Assembly (NCBI RefSeq): GCF_000712055.1
Contig: NZ_JOOA01000002.1
Span: forward strand, 2,294,001 to 2,358,000
Reading direction: 5' to 3'
Source: Ruminococcus sp. HUN007
GTDB taxonomy: Bacteria > Bacillota > Clostridia > Oscillospirales > Ruminococcaceae
DNA: 64,000 bases
The position numbers and the translations under genes were made by a program. Positions 35,617 through 46,364 of this stretch are shown in pieces (the stretch's first letter is position 1; every line of letters begins with the position of its first letter). The notes below the pieces were generated by a model. The model did not search any database and was not told where the DNA came from. It saw only the letters and a program-made list of their open reading frames with translations.

Positions 35617-37443
35617 ATGAATGTGATGAATGAAAATAAAAAAAAATCAAACTTTCTAACCAAAATCGATAAAGCAGGTTTGACAAAAAATACTTTGATC
35701 AGTCTGGCTGTCACATTGATTTTCTGCGTGATTACACCGATAGATGTGATCCTTATTAATCAGAATAATTTTAGCGTGAGTTATTCAGAAATGATTTCAT
35801 GTATTGTGCTGCCTGCAATTTTAGTGCTTTTTGTTTGCTTCATGCTTATGAATGTACTATATACTATAAATCGAAAAATTTATGAAATATTTAAGATGTT
35901 GATTCTTTGTGTTACTGTTTCTTTTTATTGTCAGGAATTGTTTATGAATGGGAAAATGGTCAGAAGTGATCTTGGGACGACAATAGGAAATATAACATAC
36001 GTAGAGGAATCGTTGAATGTATTGATACATTTTATAATGATTTTTTTCCCAACCGTTTTGCTTTCGTATTATCTTTTTGCTCAAAGCTCAAAAAACGAAA
36101 CGGATGTTTTTGCTCATATTGATCATAAGTTTATAAAAAACAAATTACCTGTTATTATTATGGGTTGTATTTTAATAATGAAATCAGTTGGTTTGGTTTC
36201 TGATTTTGTAAACTTTAATCCGGAAAAATATGATAGTAAAGGAAACTCAAATGGAAGATTTTTTTCTTACGAACCAACAGTTTCTTTTTCAAAGGAAAAT
36301 AATATTTATGTTTTTATAATGGACAGGTTTGACAGCTTCTGGTGTGATGAGTTCTTGGAGACATATCCGGAAGTAAAAGATGAGCTTGAAGGATTTACGT
36401 TTTATCAGAACAATATTTCTGCTTACACAAATACATTTCCGTCTATCACGAACATGTTTACACATATTGATTATGACGGCTCAGAATGGTATGAATATTT
36501 TGATAAAGCGTGGAGTGGCGAAAATGTATTTTCTGTTTTAAACAATAATGAATACAAGGTCAATCTAATTCTTGATGAAAGCGCTACATATGGTTCTTCT
36601 TCACGTTTGTCACCATTTTGCGATAATACCATGGTTCCTGAAGATCTTGAAAGAGAGATCGATGAAAAGAAATTAAGGGAGATCATTTTTAAACTGTCTT
36701 TTTTACGAATGGTTCCTTATACTTTCAAATACAGACTGGATAATGCGCTGAGTGATATAATGAACCAGACTTATATTGTGTACAGATCAGAAGATCTTGA
36801 TAAAATCCATATGGGGAAAGTTGGACTTAAATCTGATGAGAAGATATATGATTATACAGAAAAAGCTTCATTTAACGCTTATTCCGAAAATAAAGTCGTT
36901 ACCGCTATTCATTTAAACGGTGCTCATGATACTAATAAAGCATTGAATCAAAAAATTGTTTTTTCAAATAATGGTGATAATATATATAAGACAATAAGAG
37001 CCAATTTTGAAACAGTATTAAGATATATAAGAGCCTCAAAAGATCTTGGAGTATATGATAATACGACGTTTATAATTCTTGGAGACCATGCCAGAGCACC
37101 AGAATCATATTATGACAACAATAACCAAAATAAATTAAAAAAACCGCTTGTTACAGCACTTTTAGTAAAACCTCCGCACACTAGTCAGTTTGAATTTAAA
37201 ACAGATGATAAAAGCCAGTTGTCTAATACAATGTTGTTTGCAAGTATACTTGAATATGCAGGAATTGATCATAGTAAATATGGCGACTCGTTTAACGATA
37301 TTATAAAATCAAAAAAAGATGTGCCACGCAAATTCCATACCTATCTTTGGCATGGAGTAGGAAAGGTAGATTCACTTCATGAATATGTAGTAAATGGTGA
37401 TGCACGTGATTTTTCAAATTGGGAATTAGCAGATACTAATTGA
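35617..37443 (+). CDS. LTA-synthase-like membrane sulfatase-fold protein
   Basis: A 608-residue protein with five N-terminal membrane helices (about 25-220) and an extracellular alkaline-phosphatase/sulfatase fold: metal-site-like IYVFIMDRFDSFW near 230, the segment YTNTFPSITNMFTHI carrying the usual Thr/Ser nucleophile position, and IILGDHARAP near 485. LTA synthases and phosphoethanolamine transferases share this layout. It probably transfers a polar head group such as glycerol phosphate onto a surface glycan; the substrate is not clear. AAGGAG precedes ATG. Confidence 0.78.
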   Translation: MNVMNENKKKSNFLTKIDKAGLTKNTLISLAVTLIFCVITPIDVILINQNNFSVSYSEMISCIVLPAILVLFVCFMLMNVLYTINRKIYEIFKMLILCVTVSFYCQELFMNGKMVRSDLGTTIGNITYVEESLNVLIHFIMIFFPTVLLSYYLFAQSSKNETDVFAHIDHKFIKNKLPVIIMGCILIMKSVGLVSDFVNFNPEKYDSKGNSNGRFFSYEPTVSFSKENNIYVFIMDRFDSFWCDEFLETYPEVKDELEGFTFYQNNISAYTNTFPSITNMFTHIDYDGSEWYEYFDKAWSGENVFSVLNNNEYKVNLILDESATYGSSSRLSPFCDNTMVPEDLEREIDEKKLREIIFKLSFLRMVPYTFKYRLDNALSDIMNQTYIVYRSEDLDKIHMGKVGLKSDEKIYDYTEKASFNAYSENKVVTAIHLNGAHDTNKALNQKIVFSNNGDNIYKTIRANFETVLRYIRASKDLGVYDNTTFIILGDHARAPESYYDNNNQNKLKKPLVTALLVKPPHTSQFEFKTDDKSQLSNTMLFASILEYAGIDHSKYGDSFNDIIKSKKDVPRKFHTYLWHGVGKVDSLHEYVVNGDARDFSNWELADTN

Positions 37444-37465
37444 TAAATAATTGGAGGATAAAATA

Positions 37466-37729
37466 ATGATTGAAATAAGTTTTGGTATAACAAGAATGTG
37501 TTCTGACACAGTTGCATACATCGACCCTGCAACGACAAGCTATTTTATTCAGATAATCACAGGTGTTGTAATCGCTGTCGGTACATTTGCCGGAATCTTC
37601 TGGAGCAAACTCAGAAGAAAGTTCAAGAAGAATAAAAATGACGAACCGACACCGGTTAGTAAGAATAATAAAGGAAAAGGCGGGGTTATCACCGCAGACG
37701 ATCTTATGTCTGACGATGATGACAAGTAA
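37466..37729 (+). CDS. Small single-span membrane protein of polymer clusters
   Basis: An 87-residue protein: hydrophobic segment with the conserved start AYIDPATTSYFIQIITGVV, then a basic stretch (KLRRKFKKNK) and an acidic tail (LMSDDDDK). Small proteins with the DPxTTSY signature sit beside sugar and sulfatase-type transferases in many Firmicutes; their role is not known. ATG 37466 is chosen for GGAGG at 37452-37456. It ends 5 bases before the YidC-like start. Confidence 0.7.
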   Translation: MIEISFGITRMCSDTVAYIDPATTSYFIQIITGVVIAVGTFAGIFWSKLRRKFKKNKNDEPTPVSKNNKGKGGVITADDLMSDDDDK

Positions 37730-37734
37730 ATGAT

Positions 37735-39770
37735 ATGTCTCGAATAATTGATTTTCTTATCGGCCTGCTCGGACATATAATGAGTTTTTGCTATGGGCTT
37801 ACCGGTAATTATGGATTAAGTATAATACTTTTTACGCTTATTACCAAGCTTTTTCTTTTTCCAATCGGTCTTCTTACTCAGAAAAACGCTATAAGAATGG
37901 CACAGCTTCAGCCTGAACTTGATCAGCTGAGGATGAAGTATGTTGACGATAAGGATAAATTTGCAGATGCACAGCTTGAACTATACAAGAAATATAAGTA
38001 CAATCCTTTCCTTGATGTTCTTCCGCTTTGTCTTCAGATACCGCTTGTACTCGGGCTGATTGGTGTTGTTTACCGTCCTCTGAATTTTATTCTTCATCTT
38101 GATGAGCAGGTTATAAGCACTCTGAAAGAGCGGCTTTTTGCATTGACTGGCGAAACTGATGCAGGTAATCTGTATCAGATGAAGATAATTGAAGCAGTTC
38201 GTACAGGGGCTGTATCTCCTGAAGGTATATCTGAGGAAGCTGTAAACAGAATAATGAACTTCAGCATGTTTTTTGCTGGTATCGATCTTGGACGAGTACC
38301 TTATCAGCATATTTTGGATCCTGTAATGATAGTGGCGGTTTTTGCAGGAATTAGTGCTGCTCTTTTATGTTTTGCTCAGAACAAGATCAATGTGCTGCAA
38401 ATGGCACAAGGTAAAACGAATAAGATTCTCACAACATTGTTTATGGTTTCTTTTTCTTTATACTTTGCAATGATCGTACCGGGCAGTATTGGACTATACT
38501 GGATTGCCGGGAATCTTTTTGCTATACCTGTAATGTTACTGACCAATACAGTTCTCCCTCCCAAAAAAATATGTGGATTACGAGCGCTTACTTGAACTTA
38601 AAGCTCTTCGTCAGAAGAAAGATCAGGAATACAGAAAATACAGCAAACGCGAAAAAGAAGATTACAGGCGCTTTTTCGCAAACGGAAAAAAAACAGCTTA
38701 TGGTCTATTCTGAACAGAATGGCTTTTACAAATACTTTTCCGGAATAATAGACTATATCTGTGAACATTCTGATATAGTTATTCATTATGTAACAAGCGA
38801 TCCTGATGATCTGATATTTAAGGATGAACGTGAGCAGATAAAAGCGTACTATGTAGCAAGTGACCGTTATCTGATACCGTTGTTTATGAAACTTGATGCC
38901 GATATGTGTCTGATGACTATGCCTGATCTTGAGAAGTATCATATCAAACGTTCAAGAGTTCGTGACGATGTGGAATATGTCTTTGTATGTCATGGAATAG
39001 GGAGCATCACTACTTATCGCCGTGGAGCACTTGACTGGTTTGATACGGTGCTTTGTCCTAATGCTGATCAGGAAAAAGAAATACGTGCTTACGAAAAACT
39101 GTACGGAACTCCGGAGAAACTTCTGGTTGAAACAGGATATCCGTTGATTGATCAAATGATCAGGGAATATCAGAATACAGAACATGAAAAACATGATGTT
39201 CCTCAGATAATCATTGCTCCTTCTTGGCAGAAGGACAATATAATTGATATGTGCCTTGAAGAACTTCTGGACGGACTTTTAAAATCTGGTTTTCAGATTA
39301 TAGTGCGTCCTCATCCGCAGCAGGTAAGACACGAACCAGAACGTTTTGAAATGCTGAAAACAAGGTATAATGATTATGGTAATGTTGAAATCGAAACTGA
39401 TTTTTCCAAAAACAGAAATGTTTTTGAATCGGATATTCTGATAACAGACTGGTCAGGTATTGCGTTTGAGTATGCCTTTGTAACCAGAAAGCCGGTTGTT
39501 TATATTGATACACCGATGAAGGTTATGAACAATGATTATGAGCAGATAGGTATTGAACCGCTTAATAAAACTATCAGAACATCTATTGGTGAAGTTATTC
39601 CTGTTGAACAGGTATCTGAAGCCAGGCAGATAATTGAAAAAATGATTGATTCAAAAGATTATTATGAAGAAAAGATAACGCAAGAACTTGAGAAACACTT
39701 GTACAATGTCGGTCGAAGCAGTGAAATTAGTGGAAGGTATATTATCAAGGCACTGAAAAAAAGAATATAG
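37735..39770 (+). pseudogene. YidC-like insertase fused to CDP-glycerol phosphotransferase, split by two shifts
   Basis: The first frame (37735-38595) is a YidC/Oxa1 insertase-like protein with five hydrophobic segments. The last frame (to 39770) is a TagB/TagF-type CDP-glycerol glycerophosphotransferase (CHGIGSITTYRRG, VRPHPQQVRHEPERF, DILITDWSGIAFEYAF). Between them runs a third frame encoding a basic, charged linker (YVDYERLLELKALRQKKD). One base less in the seven-A tract 38563-38569 and one less in the eight-A tract 38686-38693 makes a single protein of about 677 residues. So a membrane-anchored teichoic-acid-type polymerase is likely encoded, but needs slippage or is broken. It follows the small membrane protein by 5 bp. 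Confidence 0.8.
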
Positions 39771-39854
39771 TAAAATGCGAATAAAACATGTTTTATTCAT
39801 ACTATTATCGTGATAATTATGACTTTGTGTCTGCATGTTAAAAGAATAAAAGGC

Positions 39855-39968
39855 TAAGGAAACGCTGATTTATTCATAAATCAGCGTGGGGCACGGGGCG
39901 AAGCCCCGCAATCTCTCCACCCGGAAATACGGCTAAGCCGTATTTCCGTTTTAATCAGTGTTTCCTTA
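39855..39968 (+). repeat. Dispersed structured repeat, copy 2
   Basis: A 114-bp element. The ends pair (TAAGGAAACGCTGATT with AATCAGTGTTTCCTTA, one G-T pair) and enclose two hairpins: GGGGC-GAA-GCCCC and a stem of GGAAATACGGC with GCCGTATTTCC. The first arm can instead fold locally (CTGATTTAT with ATAAATCAG). It matches the element at 62095-62207 in the opposite orientation. No coding frame. Confidence 0.85.
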
Positions 39969-40057
39969 AATATTCTGTTTATTCTTGTGTATAAATAAAA
40001 TTAAAAGGAAAGTATCTCATTTTAACTAGGTTGTTATGAGTATACGCGGTGTTTTTT

Positions 40058-41873
40058 ATGCAAGCAATTATATTAGCAGCAGGAATGGGAAAAAGACTTA
40101 AAGAATTAACGCAGAATAACACGAAGTGTATGGTTAAAGTTAATGGTGTTACTCTAATTGATCGTATGCTTCATCAGATTGAGGAACAGAAAGTTTCTCG
40201 TATTATTATTGTCGTTGGGTATGAAGGTCAGAAACTGATTGATTACATTAGTACACTCGGCATTAAAACGCCTATTGAGTATATAAACAATCCAATCTAT
40301 GACAAGACTAATAACATTTATTCTCTTGCTCTTGCAAAAGACTGGCTTTGTAAGGAAGATACTTTGCTTTTTGAATCAGATCTTATCTTTGAGGACAGTG
40401 TACTTGAGGCACTTGTTTCTGATCCAAGAGATACACTTGCTTTAGTTGATAAATATGAAAGCTGGATGGACGGAACATGTGTCAAGCTTTCTGATGATGA
40501 CAGTATTGAGGCATTTGTTCCGGGAAAGAAGTTTAAGTTTAATGAAATAAAAGAATATTATAAAACTGTAAACCTTTATAAATTCAGTAAACATTTTTCA
40601 GAAACTCATTATGTACCGTTTCTTGATGCATATCAAGCTGCATTAGGTGAAAATGAGTATTATGAACAGGTTTTTACGAGTTATTACAATGCTTGATACT
40701 CCAGTAATAAAAGCTAAGCGTCTTAACGGACAAAAATGGTACGAAATTGATGACATACAGGATCTTGATATTGCAGAATCAATTTTTACGCCTGATGACG
40801 ATGAACGTGTAAAATTAATGCAGGGACGTTATGGCGGATACTGGCGTTATCCTAAACTTCTTGATTTTTGTTATCTTGTAAATCCATATTTTCCACCTGC
40901 AAAGCTGAAGGACGAACTTCGAGCAAGCTTTGATACGTTATTAACAGAATACCCTTCAGGAATGAGAGTAAATTCCCTTCTTGCTGCCAAGAACTTTAGT
41001 GTTCGTCAGGAAAACATACTTGTCGGTAATGGCGCTGCTGAACTGATTAAGTCCTTAATGGGATTTCTTAGCGGTAAAGTTGGTTTTATCAGACCTACAT
41101 TTGATGAATATCCAAATAGATACAGCAAGGAAAACTCTATTGATTTTACACCTGCTAATTCAGATTATTCATATACAGCTGATGATTTGATTGCTTATTT
41201 TGGCGATAAAGATATCAGGAATCTGATTGTGGTTAATCCAGATAATCCAAGTGGTAACTATATTCCGAAAGCAGATTTGCTCAAATTAATTGCATGGTCA
41301 AAAAATAAAGGAATATCCCTTGTTATTGATGAATCATTTGTTGATTTCGCTGATGAACCTGATAATACGCTTATTGATCAGGTTATACTATCAAATAATC
41401 CTCATCTTTTTGTTATGAAGTCTATTTCAAAATCATATGGTGTTCCAGGTCTTCGTTTAGGTGTTTTAGCATCTGGTAATACTGATGTCATTTCATCAAT
41501 GAAAAAGGACGTAGCTATATGGAATATTAATTCCTTTGGTGAATTCTATATGCAAATAGAAGAAAAGTATAGGAATGATTATGCATCAGCACTTGTACAG
41601 ATACGTAATGAGAGAAGCAGATTTGAAAACCTTCTCGCAACAGTTAAGGGTGTAAGAGTTATTCACTCTCAGGCGAATTTTGTGATGGTTGAACTTGACG
41701 AAACTATCTCTCCGAAGGCTTTACTGAAGACTCTGTTAATCAAGCATGAAGTTCTTATCAAGGAATTAACGACTAAGACAAACGGACGTAACTATCTTCG
41801 TCTTGCTGTAAGAAATTCTGAAGACAATGATCGACTGATAAATGCTATGAAGGAAGAACTTGGAGAAATATAA
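40058..41873 (+). pseudogene. LicC-like cytidylyltransferase fused to aminotransferase, frameshifted
   Basis: The first frame (to 40696) is a nucleotidyltransferase starting MQAIILAAGMGKRLKELT, with LFESDLIFED as the metal site, like LicC-type CTP:phosphocholine cytidylyltransferases. The next frame (to 41873) carries the end of that domain (WYEIDDIQDLDIAE) and a fold-type I PLP aminotransferase (VVNPDNPSGNY, Lys in SISKSYGVPGLRLG) like HisC. Dropping one T from the run at 40671-40675 joins them as YYEQVLRVITMLD. Such joined proteins are known, for example cytidylyltransferase-transaminase enzymes of phosphonate pathways, but no phosphonate gene is seen here. ATG 40058 is preferred over GTG 40049. 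The next gene starts 3 bp downstream. Confidence 0.78.
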
Positions 41874-41875
41874 AA

Positions 41876-42961
41876 ATGAGGATAACTATAGTTGGTGGTG
41901 GAAATATAGGCACACAGTTTGCAGTACATTGTGCTGAAAAATGTCATGATGTAATTGTATATACATCTGCACCCGATTTATATGATGGTTGTTTGAACAT
42001 AGTTGATGAGAATGGAATTACTACTCATCAAGGTATAATTCATCAGGCAACAAATGATCCGAAAATAGCTTTTTCTAATGCCGAAGTAATTATTATTACT
42101 TTTCCTGCAATGATGATGAACGATATAGCAAATTTAATATTTGAATTTGCGGATAAAAATTCAATCATTGGAGTTGTTCCGGGAAATGGAGGAAGCGAGT
42201 GTGCATTTAAAAAATGCATAGAAAGAGGAAATGTTTTCTTTGGCATCGAAAGAGTACCTGCTATTGCAAGACTTATTTCAAAGGGCAAAACTGTTAAATC
42301 TACTGGATATAGAAATGAACTTCATGTTGCATCTATTCCAAAGAGTGAAGTGGATAAATGCTGTAAGTTAGTACAAGATATATTTGAAATCCCATGTTTA
42401 CCGATTCCGAATTATCTCAATCTTACGTTAACACCTTCTAATCCTATACTTCATACAACAAGGCTTCGCACAATTTTTAAAGATTATTACAAAGGAAAGG
42501 TTTATTCTTCACTTCCGTTGTTTTATGAGGAATGGGACGATGAGTCTTCTAAATTGTTATTTGCGTGTGATAATGAAGTTCAGATGCTTTGTCAAGTATT
42601 TCCTGAATTTCAATTAGAATATGTTAAGTCTTTGCGTGAGCACTATGAAAGTCCTACAATCGAATCAATGACAAAGAAAATTTCAAGTATCCAGGCTTTT
42701 AAGGGATTAAAGACACCCGCTGTTTCTGTAGAAGGTGGATTTGTTCCGGATTTTCATTCGAGATATTTTACAGCTGATTTTTCATATGGACTTACAATAA
42801 TAAAACAAATTGCAGATTTGTCAGAAGTTGAAACCCCATGTATTGATTCTGTCCTTACCTGGTATAAAAAAATTGCTGTTGAGAAAAATGAGTTCCGCTT
42901 CTTAGATTATGGAATCTCATCTTTAAGTGATATAAAGCAGTTTTATTTAAATAAGGGGTGA
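41876..42961 (+). CDS. Octopine/nopaline dehydrogenase-family enzyme
   Basis: A 361-residue NAD(P)-dependent oxidoreductase: Rossmann fold with ITIVGGGNIGTQFA at the N-terminus and the helical octopine-dehydrogenase C-terminal domain (LHTTRLRTIF with catalytic-type His; FTADFSYGLTIIKQIA). Family members reductively join an amino acid to a keto acid, or act on related 2-hydroxy compounds. It lies 3 bp behind the cytidylyltransferase-aminotransferase gene, so it probably acts in the same pathway, perhaps making or altering the head group that is then CMP-activated. The substrate is unknown. Confidence 0.8.
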   Translation: MRITIVGGGNIGTQFAVHCAEKCHDVIVYTSAPDLYDGCLNIVDENGITTHQGIIHQATNDPKIAFSNAEVIIITFPAMMMNDIANLIFEFADKNSIIGVVPGNGGSECAFKKCIERGNVFFGIERVPAIARLISKGKTVKSTGYRNELHVASIPKSEVDKCCKLVQDIFEIPCLPIPNYLNLTLTPSNPILHTTRLRTIFKDYYKGKVYSSLPLFYEEWDDESSKLLFACDNEVQMLCQVFPEFQLEYVKSLREHYESPTIESMTKKISSIQAFKGLKTPAVSVEGGFVPDFHSRYFTADFSYGLTIIKQIADLSEVETPCIDSVLTWYKKIAVEKNEFRFLDYGISSLSDIKQFYLNKG

Positions 42962-43115
42962 GCTGTTGAAAAAAATGGTGATTGTTTATTCAGCCTAATA
43001 AGTTTAATAACTTACTGATTATTTTTACAATTAATATTTAATTTTCGTGATATGTTTCTTATGACGGAAAAGTTGATAGTTAGTTGTGAAGATTTGCAGA
43101 ATTTTATCTGATTTA

Positions 43116-43144
43116 TTGACATCATGATGATATAGGTGTAATAT
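43116..43144 (+). promoter_or_regulatory. Promoter of the dockerin LRR gene
   Basis: TTGACA at 43116-43121, 17-bp spacer, TAATAT at 43139-43144. Confidence 0.65.
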
Positions 43145-43186
43145 ATATTTATACATTTTTTTGATAAAATAAAGGGGGATTTTTCA

Positions 43187-46100
43187 ATGAAACTAACAAA
43201 AAAGATTATGTCCGGAGTTACAGCGCTGCTGCTTGTTTGCGGTATGGCAGGTGTAACAGGTACTGACTTTATCGGTATTAATGACAGCAGTGTAATAGTC
43301 AGCGCTGCTGATCTGGAGTCTGGCGATTTCACTTATAAACTTGATAAGGAAGGAAAAAATGTTACTATCACCGGTTACAAAAACACTGGAGTAACTTCTC
43401 TTGAGATTCCTGGTGTGATCGATGAAAAGCCGGTCGTTGAAATCGGTTCAGGTGCTTTTTCAAAGTGTACAGCACTCAGCGATGTAAAGATTCCGGCATC
43501 CGTTGTTTCTATAGGTAACACAGCATTCAGTAATACGGCAGTGGGCAGTGTTACTCTTCCGGCAGGGGTTAAACTCGGTACAGGTATTTTTTCAAACTGT
43601 AAGTATCTTCTTGAGGCTGTTATTGAAGACGGTGTAACTGAGATTCCGGCTTCAACTTTCAGCAAGTGTACAATGCTTTCATCAGTTTCTATGCCGTCAA
43701 GTGTTGAAACAATAGGTAAAAGCGCTTTTCAGGGCTGTTCTAATCTTAAGAAGACTGGTATCGGTTCAGGGGTAAAGACGATCGATGCATCTGCTTATGC
43801 TGACTGTTCATCACTTGAATCATTCACAGCTCCTGCAGGGCTTGAAACACTCGGCGATTCTGCATTCAAGAATGGTGTTCAGCTTGCTGAAATAAAACTC
43901 AATGATAAACTTAAAAAAATCGGAGTCAGTGCTTTTGAAGGCTGTACTACTGTAACTGAAATAACAATTCCTGCTTCAGTTGAAGAAGTGGGCAAGGGCG
44001 CTTTCAAGGGCTGTTCTTCACTTGATAAGCTTCTTGTCAACAGCACGGTGCTTACAATACCTGAATCGCTCTGCGAAAACGATTCAAGCCTTTTATGCTT
44101 TGTCGTACCAAAGGAAATCACCAAGATCGACAAGAATGCATTCAAAGGCTGTAAGAACCTTCTTTACGTGCAGGTAGACAAGGACACTGCTCTTGCTGAT
44201 ATAGCTGAAGGCGCTTTCCAGAACTGTACTGCATTACGCGGACTCGGTACAGAAAATGCTGACGGTATCGTTCAGAAAATCAAGGAAGACAAGCTTGATA
44301 TCATAGTTGGTATCGAATCTCCTGCATCTCTGAATTCAATTGGGAAGAATGCATTCAGCGGATGCTCAAATCTTACTTATGTGAACCTCAATAAGGTATC
44401 CGTACTTGGTACAGGCTGCTTCAGCAACTGTATCAGTATGACGAATGTAACGATTCCTGAAAGTATTACCAGTATTCCTGAAAGTGCTTTCTCAGGCTGT
44501 TCTGTACTTAAGGACCTTAAGCTTAACTGCAGTAAGCTTGAAACAATAGGAAAGAGCGCCTTTGCTAAATGCGTATCGCTTCCGTCTGTAACCATGCCTG
44601 ATGCTGTTCAGAGTATTGGTGAAAGTGCTTTTTCAGGCGATGAGGCTCTTGTATCTGTTAAACTTGGTTCCGGACTTAAAAATATTGGTAAATCAGCATT
44701 TACCAAGTGTACTTCACTTAAGGAAATTTCGATTCCTGATGCAGTAACAGCAGTTGAGGACGGCGCATTCAGTAGCTGTACTTCACTCGAAAAGGTGAAA
44801 TTCCCTTCAAATCCGAAGTTTATTGTTATAAATAAGAGCACTTTTGCAGGATGTACGGCTCTTGACAATGTTACAATTCCGGATTCAGTACTTGGTATTG
44901 ATCAGGCTGCTTTCCAGGGCTGTGCATCACTTTCAAAGATAGAACTTTCTGATAATGTTACAGGTATAGGCGGAAGTGCTTTCGAAGCTTGTACTTCTCT
45001 TGCTTCTGTAAAACTCGGTAAAAGAACAGACGGACTTGGAGCCAAAGCTTTTGCTAAGTGTACCAGTCTTACCTCTATCGACATTCCTGACACTGTCAAG
45101 ATACTTGGCGATGAAAAGGGTAACGGCAGCGTATTTGATGGCTGTACTTCACTTGAAACAGCAAATATCGGCGCCGGAAGTGCAATAACCAAGATGGGTT
45201 CATCTACGTTTGCAAACTGTTCATCACTGAAAACTGTAAATATGCCGTCCGGTCTTACCGATATGGGTAAATCAGTTTTCAAGAACTGTACAGTAATAAA
45301 TGACATTACAATACCGGCCGGAGTACTTGAACTTCCTGCTGAGACATTCTCAGGCTGCTCAGAACTTACAAAGGTAACGCTTCCTGATCTTTACAAGATA
45401 GGCGACAGTGCATTCCTGAAGTGTATTTCACTTGAGAATATGCCTGTTCCGGCAACTGTAAATGAAATTGGCAAGAGTGCATTCAACGGCTGTACTGCTC
45501 TCAGAACAGTAGATTTCGGTAAGGTGCTTCAGACAATAGGTGACAGTGCTTTCAGCGGCTGTACATCACTTGTTGGTTCAGATCCGAAGGCTGAAGATGA
45601 GAAAAACTATCTCTTTATCCCTGAAAGTGTAAATACTATCAATGCGAATGCGTTTAAGGGCTGCTCTGTTCTTTCAAATGTTAAGTTTGCGATTAATCCT
45701 GACAATGATTACACAAGCGAGTCAACAAAGAACAAGTATATCAAGAGCATTGGAGGTACAGCTTTTTCAGGTACTAATCTCCCTGGAATCGAACTTCCGG
45801 ACAGCATAACTCTTATCGGTAAAAATGCATTTGGATATGACAGTAAGGGAAAAGCGGTTGAGGGCTTTACTCTGGTATGCGCCAATAAGGAAAATGCTGC
45901 AGTTGTAAAGTATGCAGGAACTCAGTTTGCGGTTTCCGATAAAGCTTCTGATATTCCTGAACCTAACGCAACAGCCAAGCCGACAACAACACCGAAGCCT
46001 ACATCTTCGCCGAAGACACCGTCAACACCAGCTACGTCGGCTACCGCTACTCCGACAGCAGCACCTGGCAGCATTATTTACGGTGATATAAACGGCAACG

Positions 46101-46282
46101 GATTGGTTGATATAACTGATCTTTCATCACTTGCGATCAAACTGGTTGACAAGCAGACTTTCACTGCTGATGAAACAAAGAGAGCAGACGTTGACGGAGA
46201 CGGTAAGGTTACGATTCTGGACCTTGCTACTGTCAGACAGTTCGTATCACACGTAATCGATAAGCTCGGACCTAATAAATAA
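43187..46282 (+). CDS. Secreted BspA-type leucine-rich-repeat protein with dockerin
   Basis: A 1031-residue protein: signal peptide (1-about 36, ending in VSAAD), then some 35 copies of the 22-24-residue LRR_5 repeat (pattern IPxSVxxIGxxAFxxCxxL), a Thr/Pro/Ala/Ser linker (about 925-960) and a C-terminal dockerin (about 967-1031) with two calcium loops (GDINGNGLVDITDL and ADVDGDGKVTILDL). The dockerin should lock it to a cohesin of a cellulosome-like scaffold; the repeats give a binding surface. No enzymatic domain is seen. GGGGGA precedes ATG and its own promoter lies upstream, so it is a single gene. Confidence 0.92.
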   Translation: MKLTKKIMSGVTALLLVCGMAGVTGTDFIGINDSSVIVSAADLESGDFTYKLDKEGKNVTITGYKNTGVTSLEIPGVIDEKPVVEIGSGAFSKCTALSDVKIPASVVSIGNTAFSNTAVGSVTLPAGVKLGTGIFSNCKYLLEAVIEDGVTEIPASTFSKCTMLSSVSMPSSVETIGKSAFQGCSNLKKTGIGSGVKTIDASAYADCSSLESFTAPAGLETLGDSAFKNGVQLAEIKLNDKLKKIGVSAFEGCTTVTEITIPASVEEVGKGAFKGCSSLDKLLVNSTVLTIPESLCENDSSLLCFVVPKEITKIDKNAFKGCKNLLYVQVDKDTALADIAEGAFQNCTALRGLGTENADGIVQKIKEDKLDIIVGIESPASLNSIGKNAFSGCSNLTYVNLNKVSVLGTGCFSNCISMTNVTIPESITSIPESAFSGCSVLKDLKLNCSKLETIGKSAFAKCVSLPSVTMPDAVQSIGESAFSGDEALVSVKLGSGLKNIGKSAFTKCTSLKEISIPDAVTAVEDGAFSSCTSLEKVKFPSNPKFIVINKSTFAGCTALDNVTIPDSVLGIDQAAFQGCASLSKIELSDNVTGIGGSAFEACTSLASVKLGKRTDGLGAKAFAKCTSLTSIDIPDTVKILGDEKGNGSVFDGCTSLETANIGAGSAITKMGSSTFANCSSLKTVNMPSGLTDMGKSVFKNCTVINDITIPAGVLELPAETFSGCSELTKVTLPDLYKIGDSAFLKCISLENMPVPATVNEIGKSAFNGCTALRTVDFGKVLQTIGDSAFSGCTSLVGSDPKAEDEKNYLFIPESVNTINANAFKGCSVLSNVKFAINPDNDYTSESTKNKYIKSIGGTAFSGTNLPGIELPDSITLIGKNAFGYDSKGKAVEGFTLVCANKENAAVVKYAGTQFAVSDKASDIPEPNATAKPTTTPKPTSSPKTPSTPATSATATPTAAPGSIIYGDINGNGLVDITDLSSLAIKLVDKQTFTADETKRADVDGDGKVTILDLATVRQFVSHVIDKLGPNK

Positions 46283-46364
46283 TGTTTTCGGCTGTATTTT
46301 TAAGCTGAAAGATTTTAGCAGAGAATTTCAGTTCTCGGTTCTCAATTGAATTTTGGATAATATA

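Noticed and set aside
43187..46282. Repetitive coding DNA as a possible tandem DNA repeat or assembly artefact
   Set aside because: The repeats are protein-level LRR_5 units with diverged codons, so they are an ordinary repeat protein.
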